64,000 nucleotides of DNA from Pantanalinema rosaneae. Lineage in GTDB: Bacteria; Cyanobacteriota; Cyanobacteriia; Leptolyngbyales; Leptolyngbyaceae. A program made the position numbers and the translations under genes. This document shows positions 20,601-30,600 of this stretch, one piece after another. The first letter of the stretch is position 1; each line of letters begins with the position of its first letter. The notes under the pieces were generated by a model that did not search any database, was not told where the DNA came from, and saw nothing but the letters and a program-made list of their open reading frames with translations. The stretch is from the NCBI RefSeq assembly GCF_050753385.1, contig NZ_JBLZFZ010000021.1:1-64000 (forward strand). The letters are read 5' to 3'.

Positions 20601-21722
20601 CCCCATCCCCATGATGGACAGGCAATGGGGCGGTATCTCCAGAGCTATGTCTATGATATGGTGGGCAACATTTTGGAAATGGCCCACCAGGGAACCGATC
20701 CCAAACATCCGGGGTGGAAGCGGTGTTATCAGTATGCGGTGGATAGCAATCGACTCCTTAGTACGGGGTATGCCAGTGATTTGCGGATGCCCTGTCCAAC
20801 CCCCTATGCACCAGATCCCATGTATGGAGAGATTTACACCTACGATGCCCACGGCAGCATGACCCAGATGCCCCATTTGAAGGTAATGGAATGGGACTTT
20901 AAGGACCAGTTGCAGGCAACCCAACAACAGGTAGTGAATAACGGTGCAGGGGAAAAGACCTATTACGTCTACGATGCAGCAGGACAACGGGTACGCAAGG
21001 TGACAGAACTACCTGCCGCCGATGGAGCCACACCTAGACGAAAGCATGAACGGATTTATTTAGGTGGCTTTGAAATTTACCGTGAATATAACGGCAATGA
21101 TATAACGGTAACACTTGAACGAGAAACACTACATATTATAGATGATGAGCAGCGAGTAGCGTTAGTAGAAATAAAAACAATTGAAGTTAAGGACAGTATT
21201 GTTAACAGAATTACTTCACCAAAAGCTCTAATTCGCTATCAATTGAATAACCACTTAGGATCTACTTGTATAGAACTAGATGAAAAAGGAAATGTAATTT
21301 TTTATGAGGAATATTATCCTTATGGAAGTGTATCTTATCAATCTAAAAATAGCGATATAGAAGTGAGTTTGAAGCGATATCGATATACAAGTAAAGAGCG
21401 GGATGAGGAGACTGGATTGAACTATCATGAAGCACGATATTATGCTCTTTGGTTAGGACGCTGGATATCAACCGATCCTGAGGAAATGCTTGATGGTTTA
21501 AACCTATACACTTACGTACTTAATATGCCGGTTAAGAAAACTGATCTCAGTGGTAGAGCAACAGATGAGGAGCGGCAAATTCAACAAGTACATATTGACG
21601 AGAAGCACCCTGTAGCTAAAGGAGGAAGCTCTGAAGATGCTGCTAACAAGAGCATAATTTACGGAGATGTTAATAAACATAAGGGCACCTCGAAAAATCG
21701 AAAAAAGGATGTCTCATTCTGA
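14622..21722 (+). CDS. TcB-TcC fusion (SpvB/TcdB/Rhs), toxin tip cut by an IS
   Basis: The 2366-residue protein opens with a SpvB-like domain (about 30-300; PVTGTGSMTVPIAASPGRSG, GFGWNLSLP), continues with FG-GAP-like and TcdB middle domains (about 500-840; ADLSGDGLTDLVRI, EFCGFGMVEQW), then Rhs/YD repeats to about 2230 and the Rhs core near 2256-2310 (LNYHEARYY, LGRWISTDP, LNLYTYVLN, TDLSG). In Tc complexes TcB and TcC form a cocoon that holds an autocleaved toxin and docks on the TcA pore. The post-core part (HIDEKHPVAKGG, HNH-like spacing) is cut off after codon 21708-21710 by an IS5-family element; the stop TGA is inside the IS end. From about 21060 the DNA turns markedly AT-rich. GGAG at 14611 supports ATG 14622. 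Confidence 0.85.
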   Translation: MPTLSDSPDGSQVSDSSKSYYSPPVAVSLPKGGGAIKGMGEKFAANPVTGTGSMTVPIAASPGRSGFAPQLSLSYDSGAGNGPFGFGWNLSLPSITRKTDKGLPRYEDATESDVFILSGAEDLVPVLVKNAQGEWILESPINRTVGDKTYVIKRYRPRIEGLFARIECWTNVADPNDVHWCSFSKDNILTLYGKDQNSRIFDPANPRRIFSWLICETRDDKGNAILYHYKAEDGAGVDLSLAHERNRGDRNATQRTANRYLKNIRYGNRIPLLDSTGQRPHFLTQAAIDNAGWMFEVVFDYGEHHATVPTPKDSGDWDYRNDPFSTYRAGFEVRTTRLCQRVLMFHHFPDEPGVGQNCLVRSTDFTYSHENQPTPVQNPIYSKLIAVTQTGYKRKPEGDYLPKSLPSLEFTYSEPEIDPTVREVDRGSLENLPIGLDGSAYQWTDLHGEGIPGILTEQAGSWFYKRNLSPISQQPVEFAPVELVISKPNLSVSGGQAQFMDLAGDGQPDLVVMDGSMPGLYEHDGQEGWQPFRPFTSRLNRDMGDPNLKFVDLDGDGHADVLITEQDALVWHPSLAEEGFGAAQRVAQALDEEKGPRLVFADGSQSIYLADLSGDGLTDLVRIRNGEVCYWPNLGYGQFGAKVTMDNAPHFDYPDQFDQKRIRLADIDGSGTTDIIYLHQDGVQLYFNQSGNGWSAAQLLQSFPPVDSLASIMAVDLRGNGTACLVWSSPLPGDVGQQMRYVSLMGEQKPHLLIQTRNNLGAETIVQYAPSTKFYLRDKRDGKPWITRLPFPVHVVERVETYDQISGNRFVTRYAYHHGYFDGEEREFCGFGMVEQWDTEAYAELAKGNLFAAGTNDEESFHVPPVQTKTWFHTGAFIDREHLSTYFAETEYYREHRHRVPEEATEAERKRIEAEFKAMLLPDTVLPDGLTTTVTERLPDGTEETRTIRLPHPLTVQEEREACRALKGSILRQEVYALDRTGEAEHPYTVAESNYEIRQLQPRQDGQYGVFFVHPQESLTYHYERHPEDPRVAHQMTLEVDGFGNVRKSVEIAYPRRIPAYPEQAKTLATYTENWVTNKANVSNWYRIGVPIETCTYEITGIEAPQSSTFVPLTLDFIRSHLAAAVEIPYEAFASAGVQKRLIERVRSRYRANQTAKTTDPKPLPLGDVDSLALPCESFKLAFTPELLAQVYGATNGNKIGLSDLQALLRKEGKYIEQDGLWWIPSGRQAFDSDAFYLPIQTKDPFGGLYTVTYDDFHLLAIQTTDPIGNQIQIANDYRVLQPRQVTDPNGNRSQVVFDALGMVVGTAVMGKETESLGDSFERFNADLTSDEIAAFFATDDPRSQAIQHLGTATTRFIYDLEHLPASAAAIARTKHHSDLQEQSLELHEIQVSFVYSDGFGREVQTKIQAESGDAPLRDANGQLIWENGRLKLGHVDPRWVGTGSKVYNNKGKPVKQFEPFFSSTHHYEMESDLVEWGVTSILFYDPLDRVVATLHPNCTYEKVVFDAWQQATWDVNDTVMHNPSTDEDIKGFFIDDKGKERLPRHTYLPIWYQQRIDGALGTAEKRAAEKAANHADTPAIAHLDTLGRPFLTIADNGDDQKYPTHIDLDIEGNQWVITDARNNPVMIYGIPQRDSQGKPVKDTQGKPVLIGRAFDLLSHNLYSYSGDAGERWTLTNVAGKPIRTWNSRGFTVSMTYDALQRPTQLFVRSANQSGILAECTVYGERHPQAAQRNLKGKVYQVYDAAGVVTNQQYDFKGNLQDSQRQLSRTYRKTMDWMGISFHLYSAYSDRPLDLETIKRKLVPLLESEVFTSNTTYDALNRPIRMTTPDRSEIRPIYNEANLLERLEANLRGEETVTHFVSNIDYNEKGQRVLIEYGDRDADGKPTVAQTEYHYDLKTFRLTQLKTTRKTNPKVLQDLQYTYDPVGNITTIHDAAQQEIYFRNQVVKACADYTYDPIYRLITATGREHLGQKPDGSREPISIGHDDSLRMNRPHPHDGQAMGRYLQSYVYDMVGNILEMAHQGTDPKHPGWKRCYQYAVDSNRLLSTGYASDLRMPCPTPYAPDPMYGEIYTYDAHGSMTQMPHLKVMEWDFKDQLQATQQQVVNNGAGEKTYYVYDAAGQRVRKVTELPAADGATPRRKHERIYLGGFEIYREYNGNDITVTLERETLHIIDDEQRVALVEIKTIEVKDSIVNRITSPKALIRYQLNNHLGSTCIELDEKGNVIFYEEYYPYGSVSYQSKNSDIEVSLKRYRYTSKERDEETGLNYHEARYYALWLGRWISTDPEEMLDGLNLYTYVLNMPVKKTDLSGRATDEERQIQQVHIDEKHPVAKGGSSEDAANKSIIYGDVNKHKGTSKNRKKDVSF

Positions 21723-22906
21723 GATCAGAGAGATAAGATAGCAGCAGTCAGGCCATCCAAGGACAGCAATGGGACAACAAGGGTTCTGGGATTTAGAACA
21801 GCGCCAGCAAGAATTAGCCGCCAAGAAAAGCACTTTAGAAGATTTAGACCGGTTAATTCCGTGGGAATCGTTTCGGGCACAACTTGCCGTGATCCATGAC
21901 AAACCGCGCAAAAGCAACGCTGGACGCAAGCCTATGGATGTGATTTTGATGTTTAAGCTGTTAGTGTTACAGCAGTTGTACAACATCAGTGACGAAGCGT
22001 TGGAATATCAAGTCAAAGACCGACTCTCGTTCATGCGATTTTTGGGGTTAGGAATTGAAGATTCGGTGCCGGATGCGACCACAGTGTGGTTATTTCGTCA
22101 GCAGTTGCAAGCGCATCAATTAGTAGAGCCGTTGTTTGAGTCCTTTGGAGAATACTTAAGCGCGCAAGGCTATCAAGCCCAAGGGGGGCAAATTATTGAT
22201 GCGACCTTGATCCCGGTGCCAAAACAGCACTTTGACCAGGATGAAAAAGCCCATCTGGAGGCTGGAAAAAGGCCACCCCAATGGCAAGAGAATCCGCATC
22301 AGGGGGCACAAAAAGATGGCGATGCGACCTGGACGAAGAAAAACGGCAAGAGTTACTTCGGCTATAAGGATCACCTGAGTATTGATGCCAACCATGGCTT
22401 TATTCGTCGCTATGCCGTGACCGATGCCGCCGTGCACGATAGTCAAGCCTTCACGGCAGTGCTCGATGCTGACAATGAAGGCGATGAGGTGTGGGCGGAC
22501 AGTGCCTATCGTTCCGTCGCCCTCGAAGGGTTGCTCGTGGTCTTAACCTTCATCAGTCACATCCATGAACGCGCCTATCGCAATCGCCCCTTAAGCGAGG
22601 AACAAAAAGCCGCCAACCGAGAGCGCTCTCAAACCCGGGCCAAGGTCGAGCATGTCTTTGGGGCTTGGGTGATGCAAATGGGTGGCAAACTGGTACGCTC
22701 GATTGGACTGGAGCGGGCTAAGGTGCAGTTAGGGTTGAAGAATTTGACTTACAACTTCCTGCGTTTGGTCTTCTGGCAAACACGCCCGGTTGAAGCTGAC
22801 GGATAGATCTATCCAACATCCGGCATGGCAGCAAGTGGAGCGGAGAATCCACAGCAGATTTGACGGCATAGAGGACTGATAATCGACTTTGAGACTGGAA
22901 TGAGAC
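21711..22906 (+). mobile_element. IS5-family insertion sequence in the Rhs toxin tip
   Basis: Imperfect terminal inverted repeats begin GTCTCATTC at 21711 and, on the opposite strand, GTCTCATTCC ending at 22906. The 1196-base element carries one transposase gene. I see no obvious target-site duplication (GGAT on the left, TTGA on the right). Confidence 0.7.
21769..22806 (+). CDS. IS5-family transposase
   Basis: The 345-residue DDE transposase starts MGQQGFWDLEQRQQELA. Catalytic-type motifs are IIDATLIPVPK (first Asp), VWADSAYRS (second Asp) and KVEHVFGAWVMQMGG with R/K after the Glu. Length and motifs match IS5-family enzymes, and the frame is intact. It lies within inverted repeats at 21711 and 22906. 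AAGGA precedes the ATG. Confidence 0.9.
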   Translation: MGQQGFWDLEQRQQELAAKKSTLEDLDRLIPWESFRAQLAVIHDKPRKSNAGRKPMDVILMFKLLVLQQLYNISDEALEYQVKDRLSFMRFLGLGIEDSVPDATTVWLFRQQLQAHQLVEPLFESFGEYLSAQGYQAQGGQIIDATLIPVPKQHFDQDEKAHLEAGKRPPQWQENPHQGAQKDGDATWTKKNGKSYFGYKDHLSIDANHGFIRRYAVTDAAVHDSQAFTAVLDADNEGDEVWADSAYRSVALEGLLVVLTFISHIHERAYRNRPLSEEQKAANRERSQTRAKVEHVFGAWVMQMGGKLVRSIGLERAKVQLGLKNLTYNFLRLVFWQTRPVEADG

Positions 22907-23751
22907 TTGAAATTTGTAAAACCTCAATTAATCGAGGTTCCCATAAGTCCGACAGACTTATTAAATCTTCCCAAATTGCTGCAGAGGCACAAGCCAATGG
23001 AAAACCAATCTCTCTTGCAGATCATCCATCCTTCGACATTATTGGGGTTAGATTTTCAGATGTTGTAGAACTTAATGCCATCCATGAAGAAGCAGTCCGA
23101 GCAGTTAAGGAAAAAAGGAAAGACACTTGGGACAAGCTCAGTGAACGACAAAAAGCAAATCTCATTAATGCAAAAACACGACACCTTATTAAGAAGAGTG
23201 AGAGTGAGAATGCAAGGCGTGTTCGAGCAGCTTTAGAAGCTCATGGCATTGATGGACGAACAATGCGGATTAAGGCTTCCAAGATTACTGAGATGCGCAG
23301 AGAAGCGCACGAACTAGCAAGGCAAGGGCAAGGAGTAAGAAGTAGCAGAACCGTAGGAACAATGAGAAGTGCAGATTCTAAAGCTGGACTAGTCAATACC
23401 GTAGTGCAACTTGCGCAAGGAGATTATGAGGGTGCTGTCGAAGGATATGCCACGAATAAAGCAATAGATGCTGCTGAGGTCATACTTCAAAAAGGCGTAG
23501 AAAAAGCTGGCGTGAAAGTGCTAAAAGGTGTCCCAGTAGTAGGTGCTGCTGTTGCGGGTTATCAAGCTTACCAGAAATATTCTGAGGGAGATCATTGGGG
23601 AGCATTGAGAGAAGGACTGCAAGTAGTTCCAGGGGCAGGTGCTGCAGCACTAGTAGGAGAGGTTGGGGCAGAAACTGCATGGGCAGTAAAGGAATATATT
23701 GATCCTAACGAGAATTTAGAATCATGGTTTTACCAGAAATTTCTCAAATGA
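22907..23751 (+). pseudogene. Detached 3' part of the Rhs/TcC toxin domain (probable)
   Basis: The open frame continues from the IS right end to TGA at 23749-23751. Its only ATG-type start (22900) lies inside the IS inverted repeat, so the natural start is missing. The sequence has a charged helical half (KEKRKDTWDKLSERQKANL, KKSESENARRVRAALEAHG) and an Ala/Gly/Val-rich half (VPVVGAAVAGYQAYQKYSEG) resembling the C-terminal cores of polymorphic toxins. It is AT-rich like the end of the Rhs gene. Rejoining the frames needs loss of 2 or 5 extra bases. It could also be an independent ORF expressed from the IS. Confidence 0.55.
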
Positions 23752-23867
23752 TGATTAGCCAACACACACTAAGGAGAAGTTCAAAAATAATTAGGAGTAA
23801 AATAATGAATCTTTACTGCTAAAAAAATAACACTAATAGGCCACATTGAAAATTTTGACAGCACAAC

Positions 23868-24542
23868 ATGAATGCAATCAAAATGCAATCAAACTCCGAA
23901 ATCCTTAAAGATCTGCTGCTTGAAGACTATCGCTATCGTGCTGAGGCGATGAAAAATAGTGAGCAAGTGGGTGAAACACGGTTCAATATTTTTGTCGGTC
24001 TGGCGACTCTTTTATTGGGTGCAGTGGTTGCTTTAAGCACCGAAGACAATGGACCGAAAGACGATGCGCTTAAGAGCATTGTACTGGCAATATTCTTCAC
24101 CCTATTTGTTGTCGGTTCCATGACGCTACTGCGAATTATCAAGCGCAATGAGCATACTGACGAATGTAAACATGACCTCGACCATATTCGCCAAACCTTC
24201 ATCACCTTGTTTGATCAAGAAGGGTTACTCGTCGATTACCATCCCGTCGGGGCCGCCAATTCCAAACAATCATCAAAACTACAAGTTCGTAGCTTTGGGG
24301 GGTTAGCACATACGATGAGTGCCATTAATAGCCTTCTGGTTGCCGGGTTTGTTGCCTGCCTGGTTCTGCCATTCAAAGATAATTTCTCATTGAGTGCCCC
24401 CATTACCTGGGTGGCTCTGGTTTGTGCAGCCATTGCCTTTGTGATTTCCCTCCTTATGCAAACTTCCTACATTAAGAACCGAGAGGACAAAGCAAAAGCA
24501 AAACTTGAGAAGGCTTGCGAGAGATTAAATCCGAAGCCATGA
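23868..24542 (+). CDS. Four-TM membrane protein between Tc genes
   Basis: The 224-residue product has hydrophobic segments at about 42-58, 72-92, 144-166 and 170-192, arranged as two pairs around a soluble loop (HDLDHIRQTFITLFDQEGLL). The N-terminus has the motif LEDYRYRAEAMKNSEQVGETRFN and the end is charged helix. This two-plus-two layout recalls small membrane effectors or accessory proteins, but I cannot name the family. It sits between TcC and TcA on the same strand, so immunity, secretion or lysis support for the toxin is possible. ATG 23883 is an alternative start; neither has a good ribosome site. Confidence 0.6.
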   Translation: MNAIKMQSNSEILKDLLLEDYRYRAEAMKNSEQVGETRFNIFVGLATLLLGAVVALSTEDNGPKDDALKSIVLAIFFTLFVVGSMTLLRIIKRNEHTDECKHDLDHIRQTFITLFDQEGLLVDYHPVGAANSKQSSKLQVRSFGGLAHTMSAINSLLVAGFVACLVLPFKDNFSLSAPITWVALVCAAIAFVISLLMQTSYIKNREDKAKAKLEKACERLNPKP

Positions 24543-24667
24543 GGGCGATCATCCCTTCCATCATTGCAAATCAATTCTTTCATTGCTTCAAACCGGGTTG
24601 CACTACCTCTTCACCGTCAATGCCTGGATAACACTTACCCAAAAATTAGCAATTTTCGGAGATCACT

Positions 24668-27600
24668 ATGCCGAACGAAAGCCAACCAACTGGAACCTCT
24701 GAACAAAACTACACAGTTGTTTGTCAAGTTGTTGATGCCCACGGCAATCCGTTGGTTGGGCTTCTGGTCAAAGCCTTCGACAGCGATCCCAATTTGGTTC
24801 ACGACCCACTGGGCACACCCGCTCTGACTGCTGCCAATGGGCAAGTCGAATTTCACTTCAAAACCTCCGACTTCACCGAGCATCCAGGAGAAGGTAGACC
24901 CGATCTTCGTTTCAAAATTTATCGGGGTAACACAGAGCTTGAATACACCTTAGCTGGGACAAATGAGCAATTTTTGAGAGGGTCTCGACCTCTACCAAAC
25001 CCCGTGCGAATTACTGTCAACAAACATCACGTTGTTCAAGGCACCATTCGCGATCAGGCAGATGCTTCCCCTGTTAGTAATCTAGTCGTTAAACTATTTG
25101 ACCTGGATTTAAACCAGACAGGACTGCAAGAGAGTCAGTTAGGGCAAACAACCAGCCATGCTGATGGCACCTATACCCTCACTTACCAACCCCCCGTTAA
25201 GCCAACCCTTCATCTTCAAATTCGGGTCTTTGATTCATCCACGGCAACCACTCCATTATTGGAGGCTGACCCGCAGTACCACGCGACAGCATTAGAAACA
25301 ATAAATTTGAGTGTTAAGAGAACTCAACCAACCCGTTTATCTGAATTCGCGACTCTGAACCAGCAGATCACTAAGACTCTGCAAGATAGAAACATTCTAC
25401 GATTGGTCGATCTGAAAGATAAACAAATTACCTTTCTGTCTGGAGTTTCTCGCATTCCAGAAAAACACATCACTGCCCTCAGAACTGCCCAACGGCTGGC
25501 AACTCCAGATCTTCCTGTTGAAGTCTTCTACGCGCTCCAACAACAAGGCTTGCCAACAGACTTAGACCAGCTCTACAGCCACTCTCCCCAAAACCTCCGA
25601 ACTGCTCTGGAAGCCGCTATCCAAAAGAACGTTATTTCCATCATTAACCAACAAACTCTAGAACAATGGTGTCAGCGTTTAGAAAGCCGCATTCTCAATC
25701 AGGCAATTAGCACCGCCTGCCAGGATCAGCCCACCTCTATGGGTAAACTCCTGACCTCCGTGGAGCCAGACTCGTCCCTACGGCGACGGATTATCCAGTC
25801 TCTCTTAACCCTACAACGGATAGAACCCACCAGACCCCTCGATGCCTTCTGGCCCAAAATTGAGGCTGACCTGCACCTGGGTCTCCCCAAAATTAAAGCA
25901 CTCCGCTTTGCTCTACAGGTGGGGCAGATCACCCGTAATACCCTTCCCCTGGTAAGTTCCCTGCAAACTCTCCATGAGCAAGGCCAGATTCTCTCTGCGA
26001 TAGATCTGGCGCTCTGGCACACTCAAGATTGGGCAGAGTGGCTTCAAACCATTGCCGATACCGATTTACCTGCCTGGGCAGACGGTGACACCTCTGATGC
26101 TAAACGGGACTCTCTAGCTGACTTTCTGCATCAACAAGCTGCTGCCGTTTTCCCGACTACTACCACAAACCAATCCCTGATCTCAGGACGAATTCTCACT
26201 TCCACTGGTCGCCCGGTGCCCCATGTGAGGGTGCAGGCGTTCCACCAGGAATTCGCTGCAGACCAGCCAACACCCATCGGTTCTGCTGTCAAAACGCGCG
26301 TTGACGGTAGCTACCAGATCGTGCTGGATCCCTTCCAACTGGCTCAGCACCTTTCAACCGCTCCCGCCGCACTTTCACCTCTCCACCTTCATATCAGTGC
26401 TACCAGAGCCAATCAGGAACAGGAACCAAAACGTTCTGATGTTCAGTACAACCTCACGTTGCCCGTCACTATCGACCTGACGATGGAAGGGGAACCGGAA
26501 CCTACAGAATTTGAGCAGGTGCGCGATCGCATCCATCAGGCTATCGGTTTAGCCTCTGACCTGTCCAATCTCCAACCCGAAAAGCTGACCTGGCTAGCTG
26601 GCGTTACCCGCATTGACCCCAAAACCCTGGAGCGGTTTACGGAAGCGCATCGATTGTCAACCCAGGCAGCGACTGAGCAATCCCCATCTCTATCACCGGA
26701 AGTGCATTATGCTCTCCTCCACCCCATTGCTCAAAAAGTCAGTCAGGAATCCATCTCTGCTACGCAAAGCCTGGAGGCTGCCATTGCCGCTGGCATCGTC
26801 GCCCCTACCGTGCAAGACTCAGTCCAGGATGCAGCATCCTGGTTACAAGAGCGGGCACGTCAGCAGGAAATTCAGACCCGCCTGGAACATCTGCGCTCCT
26901 CAGCCTCCCAGTTACCAGGAGCCAGCCTGAAGGAAATACTGACTGCTGTAGACCTACCAGAAGCTGAGTTTAGCCATTACACCCAAATTCTGGCGGAGGA
27001 ACCTGATGTAAAACCAGAGCAGATTGAACATCGGCTGCAAGAAAAAGGGGTTTCTGTTCGTGGACGAGCCATCATTCGCCGCACCCAACGACTGACCCAA
27101 ATTGTGGGAGCAGAAGACGATCTGGTAAAACATCTAGTAGCTGAAATGCCTCCTCTGTCTGGGTTAGAAGGCATCAGCTCGAAAGATCAGGATGAGGCAA
27201 AACTGCGTACCTTTGCCCAAAACGATACCGACGACTGGCAAGGCTGGCTGGCAACCAAACAGATTCGACAAAGAATTCCGGTCAGACCGATTCAATCCTT
27301 AAACAGCACCACTGCTGACCAGCCAAGCCTCCGTCTGCAAGCTCGCCACTTGGCCGCTAACTTTGAGAAAGTCTATCCCACAGAGGCATTATTGGGTCGA
27401 TTGAAAAAAGTTAGTACCCAACCTGAGCAGGTTCCCAACCCAGCTAACTTTGTTGCCCTGAAGAATTTTGTGGAAGCTCAGATCAATCAAGCAGATCTCA
27501 ATCAGGCAATCAATCTCCACGGGCCGGGACTCAAACTCCAACTTCTGCGCCTGAATCGAGCTAATGGGGTTTCGGGCAATGGAGAGGCAGCCCAGGAAAG

Positions 27601-30600
27601 GTCAGTGCTCTATGACTTTGTGCGATCGCAAGAGCCAGAAGCAGATGCCACCCTCCTTCAGGAGAAGGCAACCCGACTGGAAAAAGACCTGACCAGTTTG
27701 CAACGTCTGCTACGCATTGCTCCCTGTAGCGAAGCCGTACATCTGCTATCACAGGGACATACTTCCGCTCGTTCAATTGCGACAATGAGCCAGGAAAGCT
27801 TTGTTCAGCAAATGGTTGAAGCAGGTAAGCCTGCCGATGAGCAAGATCGAGCTTTCTTGCAGGAGCAAGCCAAAGTAATTCATCGTCGGGCAGCTCGGCA
27901 GTTTAGTAAAGCACTTGCGATCGCAACCACTCTATCCCCACAACTCCAACAGATTTCACCATCTGCTGTATCGGGGCTGGGGGCGGGCCGTAAAAAGCCT
28001 GCCTCTGGTAATGCAGGTGGTGCAGGTAGCACCGGGAGCGGCACCGAAACCCATCCCAATCCTCCTGAATTACCCGAGGGAGCCAATTTAGAGTCGCTGT
28101 TTGGTCCTCAGACATCATGCCTGGCCCCTCCCAGCCAATCGGTCTTAGGTACGGGGGCGTACCTGGTGGATTTGCTGGAGATGTTAAAAAACAATGGAGG
28201 AGTACCCAATGTTCAGGAGGTGTTGCTTAAACGCCGCCCGGATATTGCCGAGCTTGAGTTATCTGCGGCTAATGCTGAGACTCCAGTTCCTTACATTGAC
28301 CTAGTTATCGAGCTATTGGAGCAAAAGGTCACTTCAGTTCCAGACTACTATCCACAGACCACATGGACTGCCGAAGAGTTAGCCGCTTTGCCAGAGCATC
28401 TTAATTCTCGGGCATATGACACTCTTGCAAACGCTGTATTTCCGTGGAGCTTGCCCTTCAACTTTACCCAAGCAGAAACCGCGATTTATCTGGCAGATCT
28501 GGGACTGAGCCGGGATAAATTAATTCGTTGTTTCAGGTCACAATCTTTAGCAAACCAGCATAGGCAGACAATACTTGATAGCACATTAGCCTATCTGGGA
28601 CTTAGCACTACAGAACGTCAGATTATTACTGCTGTTTTAGAGGTACGTCTTTGCTTGCAAATAGATCCAGCCATACTTTTACCTCGGCTGGTACCCCAAC
28701 TGATTGATGGGTTTGAACCAAACTCAGGAGATTTGATTCTCATTCGCAACTCTTCCACAAAAGCTCTCTTTCTTGCCAGAATCGAAGGCAATCCTCAAAA
28801 CAATCTCGCCCTTCGTCTGATCCGAAAACTAAAGATGGGGCAGGTGGTTACAGTTCGGGAAGGCGAAAATTACGGTGGGATGGCTTGGATGACTGGCTTC
28901 GACCATCCCTGGCAAGGACAATTTAGCTTGTCCGCAACTATTAACGATTCCTGGAGATATTGGGGTTATTATTTCCGCCCTGATCGCTGGCCTCAGTGTG
29001 AGGGAAAAAATGTTCGAACTTTTCTTAATAAGAGTGGTTTAGAGTACTCCGATTTAATGGAGTTACTGACTGCTGATTACATTAATCCGCAACTCTCCGA
29101 CCCACCTGGTTCTCATCAGGTAACGCTTCACATAACAGGCGATGGCTGTAACCTATCTAAGATGAATTTAGAAGGGGTAGACGAACCTTTCCTTAACCGC
29201 TTCCATCGATTTGTGCGTCTGTGGCGACGGCTGGGATGGACTGTTAGAGACTTAGATCGGGCAATAAAGATATTCCAGGCTACTGACTTAACCGATAATT
29301 TCTTGATTCAGGTTGTAGCCGTAAAACGGTTAGCTGAACGGCTAAATCTAGCTGTAACTACCGTCCTGACGTTTTGGGGAGATTTGGATACTCAAGCCAC
29401 CTACGATCGCACTAGCAACCCCGCTCAACTTATCGCCTCACAGTACGACCAAATCTTTCAAGACAAAACCAGGTTGTCAGAGGACGATCGTCGTCTCCTG
29501 GCTATCCCACTAACGGCTTCCTTTGCAGATGTGAAAGTTGCTGTATGGTCAGCCCTAGGGTTATCTGCTGAAGATTTAGCTTTGCTAATCAACGAAACTA
29601 CTCAGTTGAACCTGAATACCCTCTCAAAACTTTATCGCTGGGCTACTTTGTCCAAAGCCGTGCATTGGTCGATTAAAGACCTGCTACGCCTTCAGACTAT
29701 GAGTGGTTTGGATGATCCCTGGATAAATCCTGAGGCAACCCAACATTTTTTGGATGCCGTTGAACAAGTTCGGAGCAGCAATTTCAATCTTCACGACCTG
29801 GATATTTTACTGTGCCATCAAACCAATCCAGAGTTTGAGCAGAAGTTAGAAAAAGATGCGATCGCTCTTTTCGAGAATTTGACAAAACGATTGACAGAGA
29901 ATGCCCCTTGCGAATCAAGGGAAGAAAAAATTATCGTTTTAGCGCGATTGCTGGCTCAAGCAACTCCTACCGACAATGGAGTACAGTCTCAATTAGCCGA
30001 CCATATCCCACACGCTACCCGAATTATCGAGATTCTTGAAGGTACTGGGGTCTGTATGCTCAGTCCTGATCAAGAAGGCTATTTAGAAGCTCATGGGGTT
30101 GAATTAACTCCTGACCATTCTAACAGCGAGCCTACCAGACTGACGGTTGCTGAGGTCGGTGTATGCCTACAGGGGATTGCAAATGTCTTGACCTACAACC
30201 CGGAGACCCTAACAGCCCAATTAGTAGGTTTTGGAACCCCAGAATCAGCTCCAGGTTCCCAACGAAGTACTCTGATCCTCACACCAGCTATTGTTCTGTT
30301 AACCCAATCGCTTTTGGTCAATGCATTTGCTCAAGCTTTCCACCTCCCCCAAGGTACTGTTAAGCAGTTGTTAGACAAACTACCAACTGCTCTAGAGCTC
30401 AACTTGAAAGCTATTCCAGTCTTGGTAGACTTTATTGCTCCACTCCGTTCAGGGCTAAATCTGCAACACCCTAAAGATCTACGCCAAAACCGAATATGGC
30501 CCCTATACGTGCAGTTTGTTAAAGGGGCCTGGTTGTTGCGAACATTCGGCTGGACTGATCAGGCGTTAGCGACAACTGGTATGCAACACCCCTTCAACCT

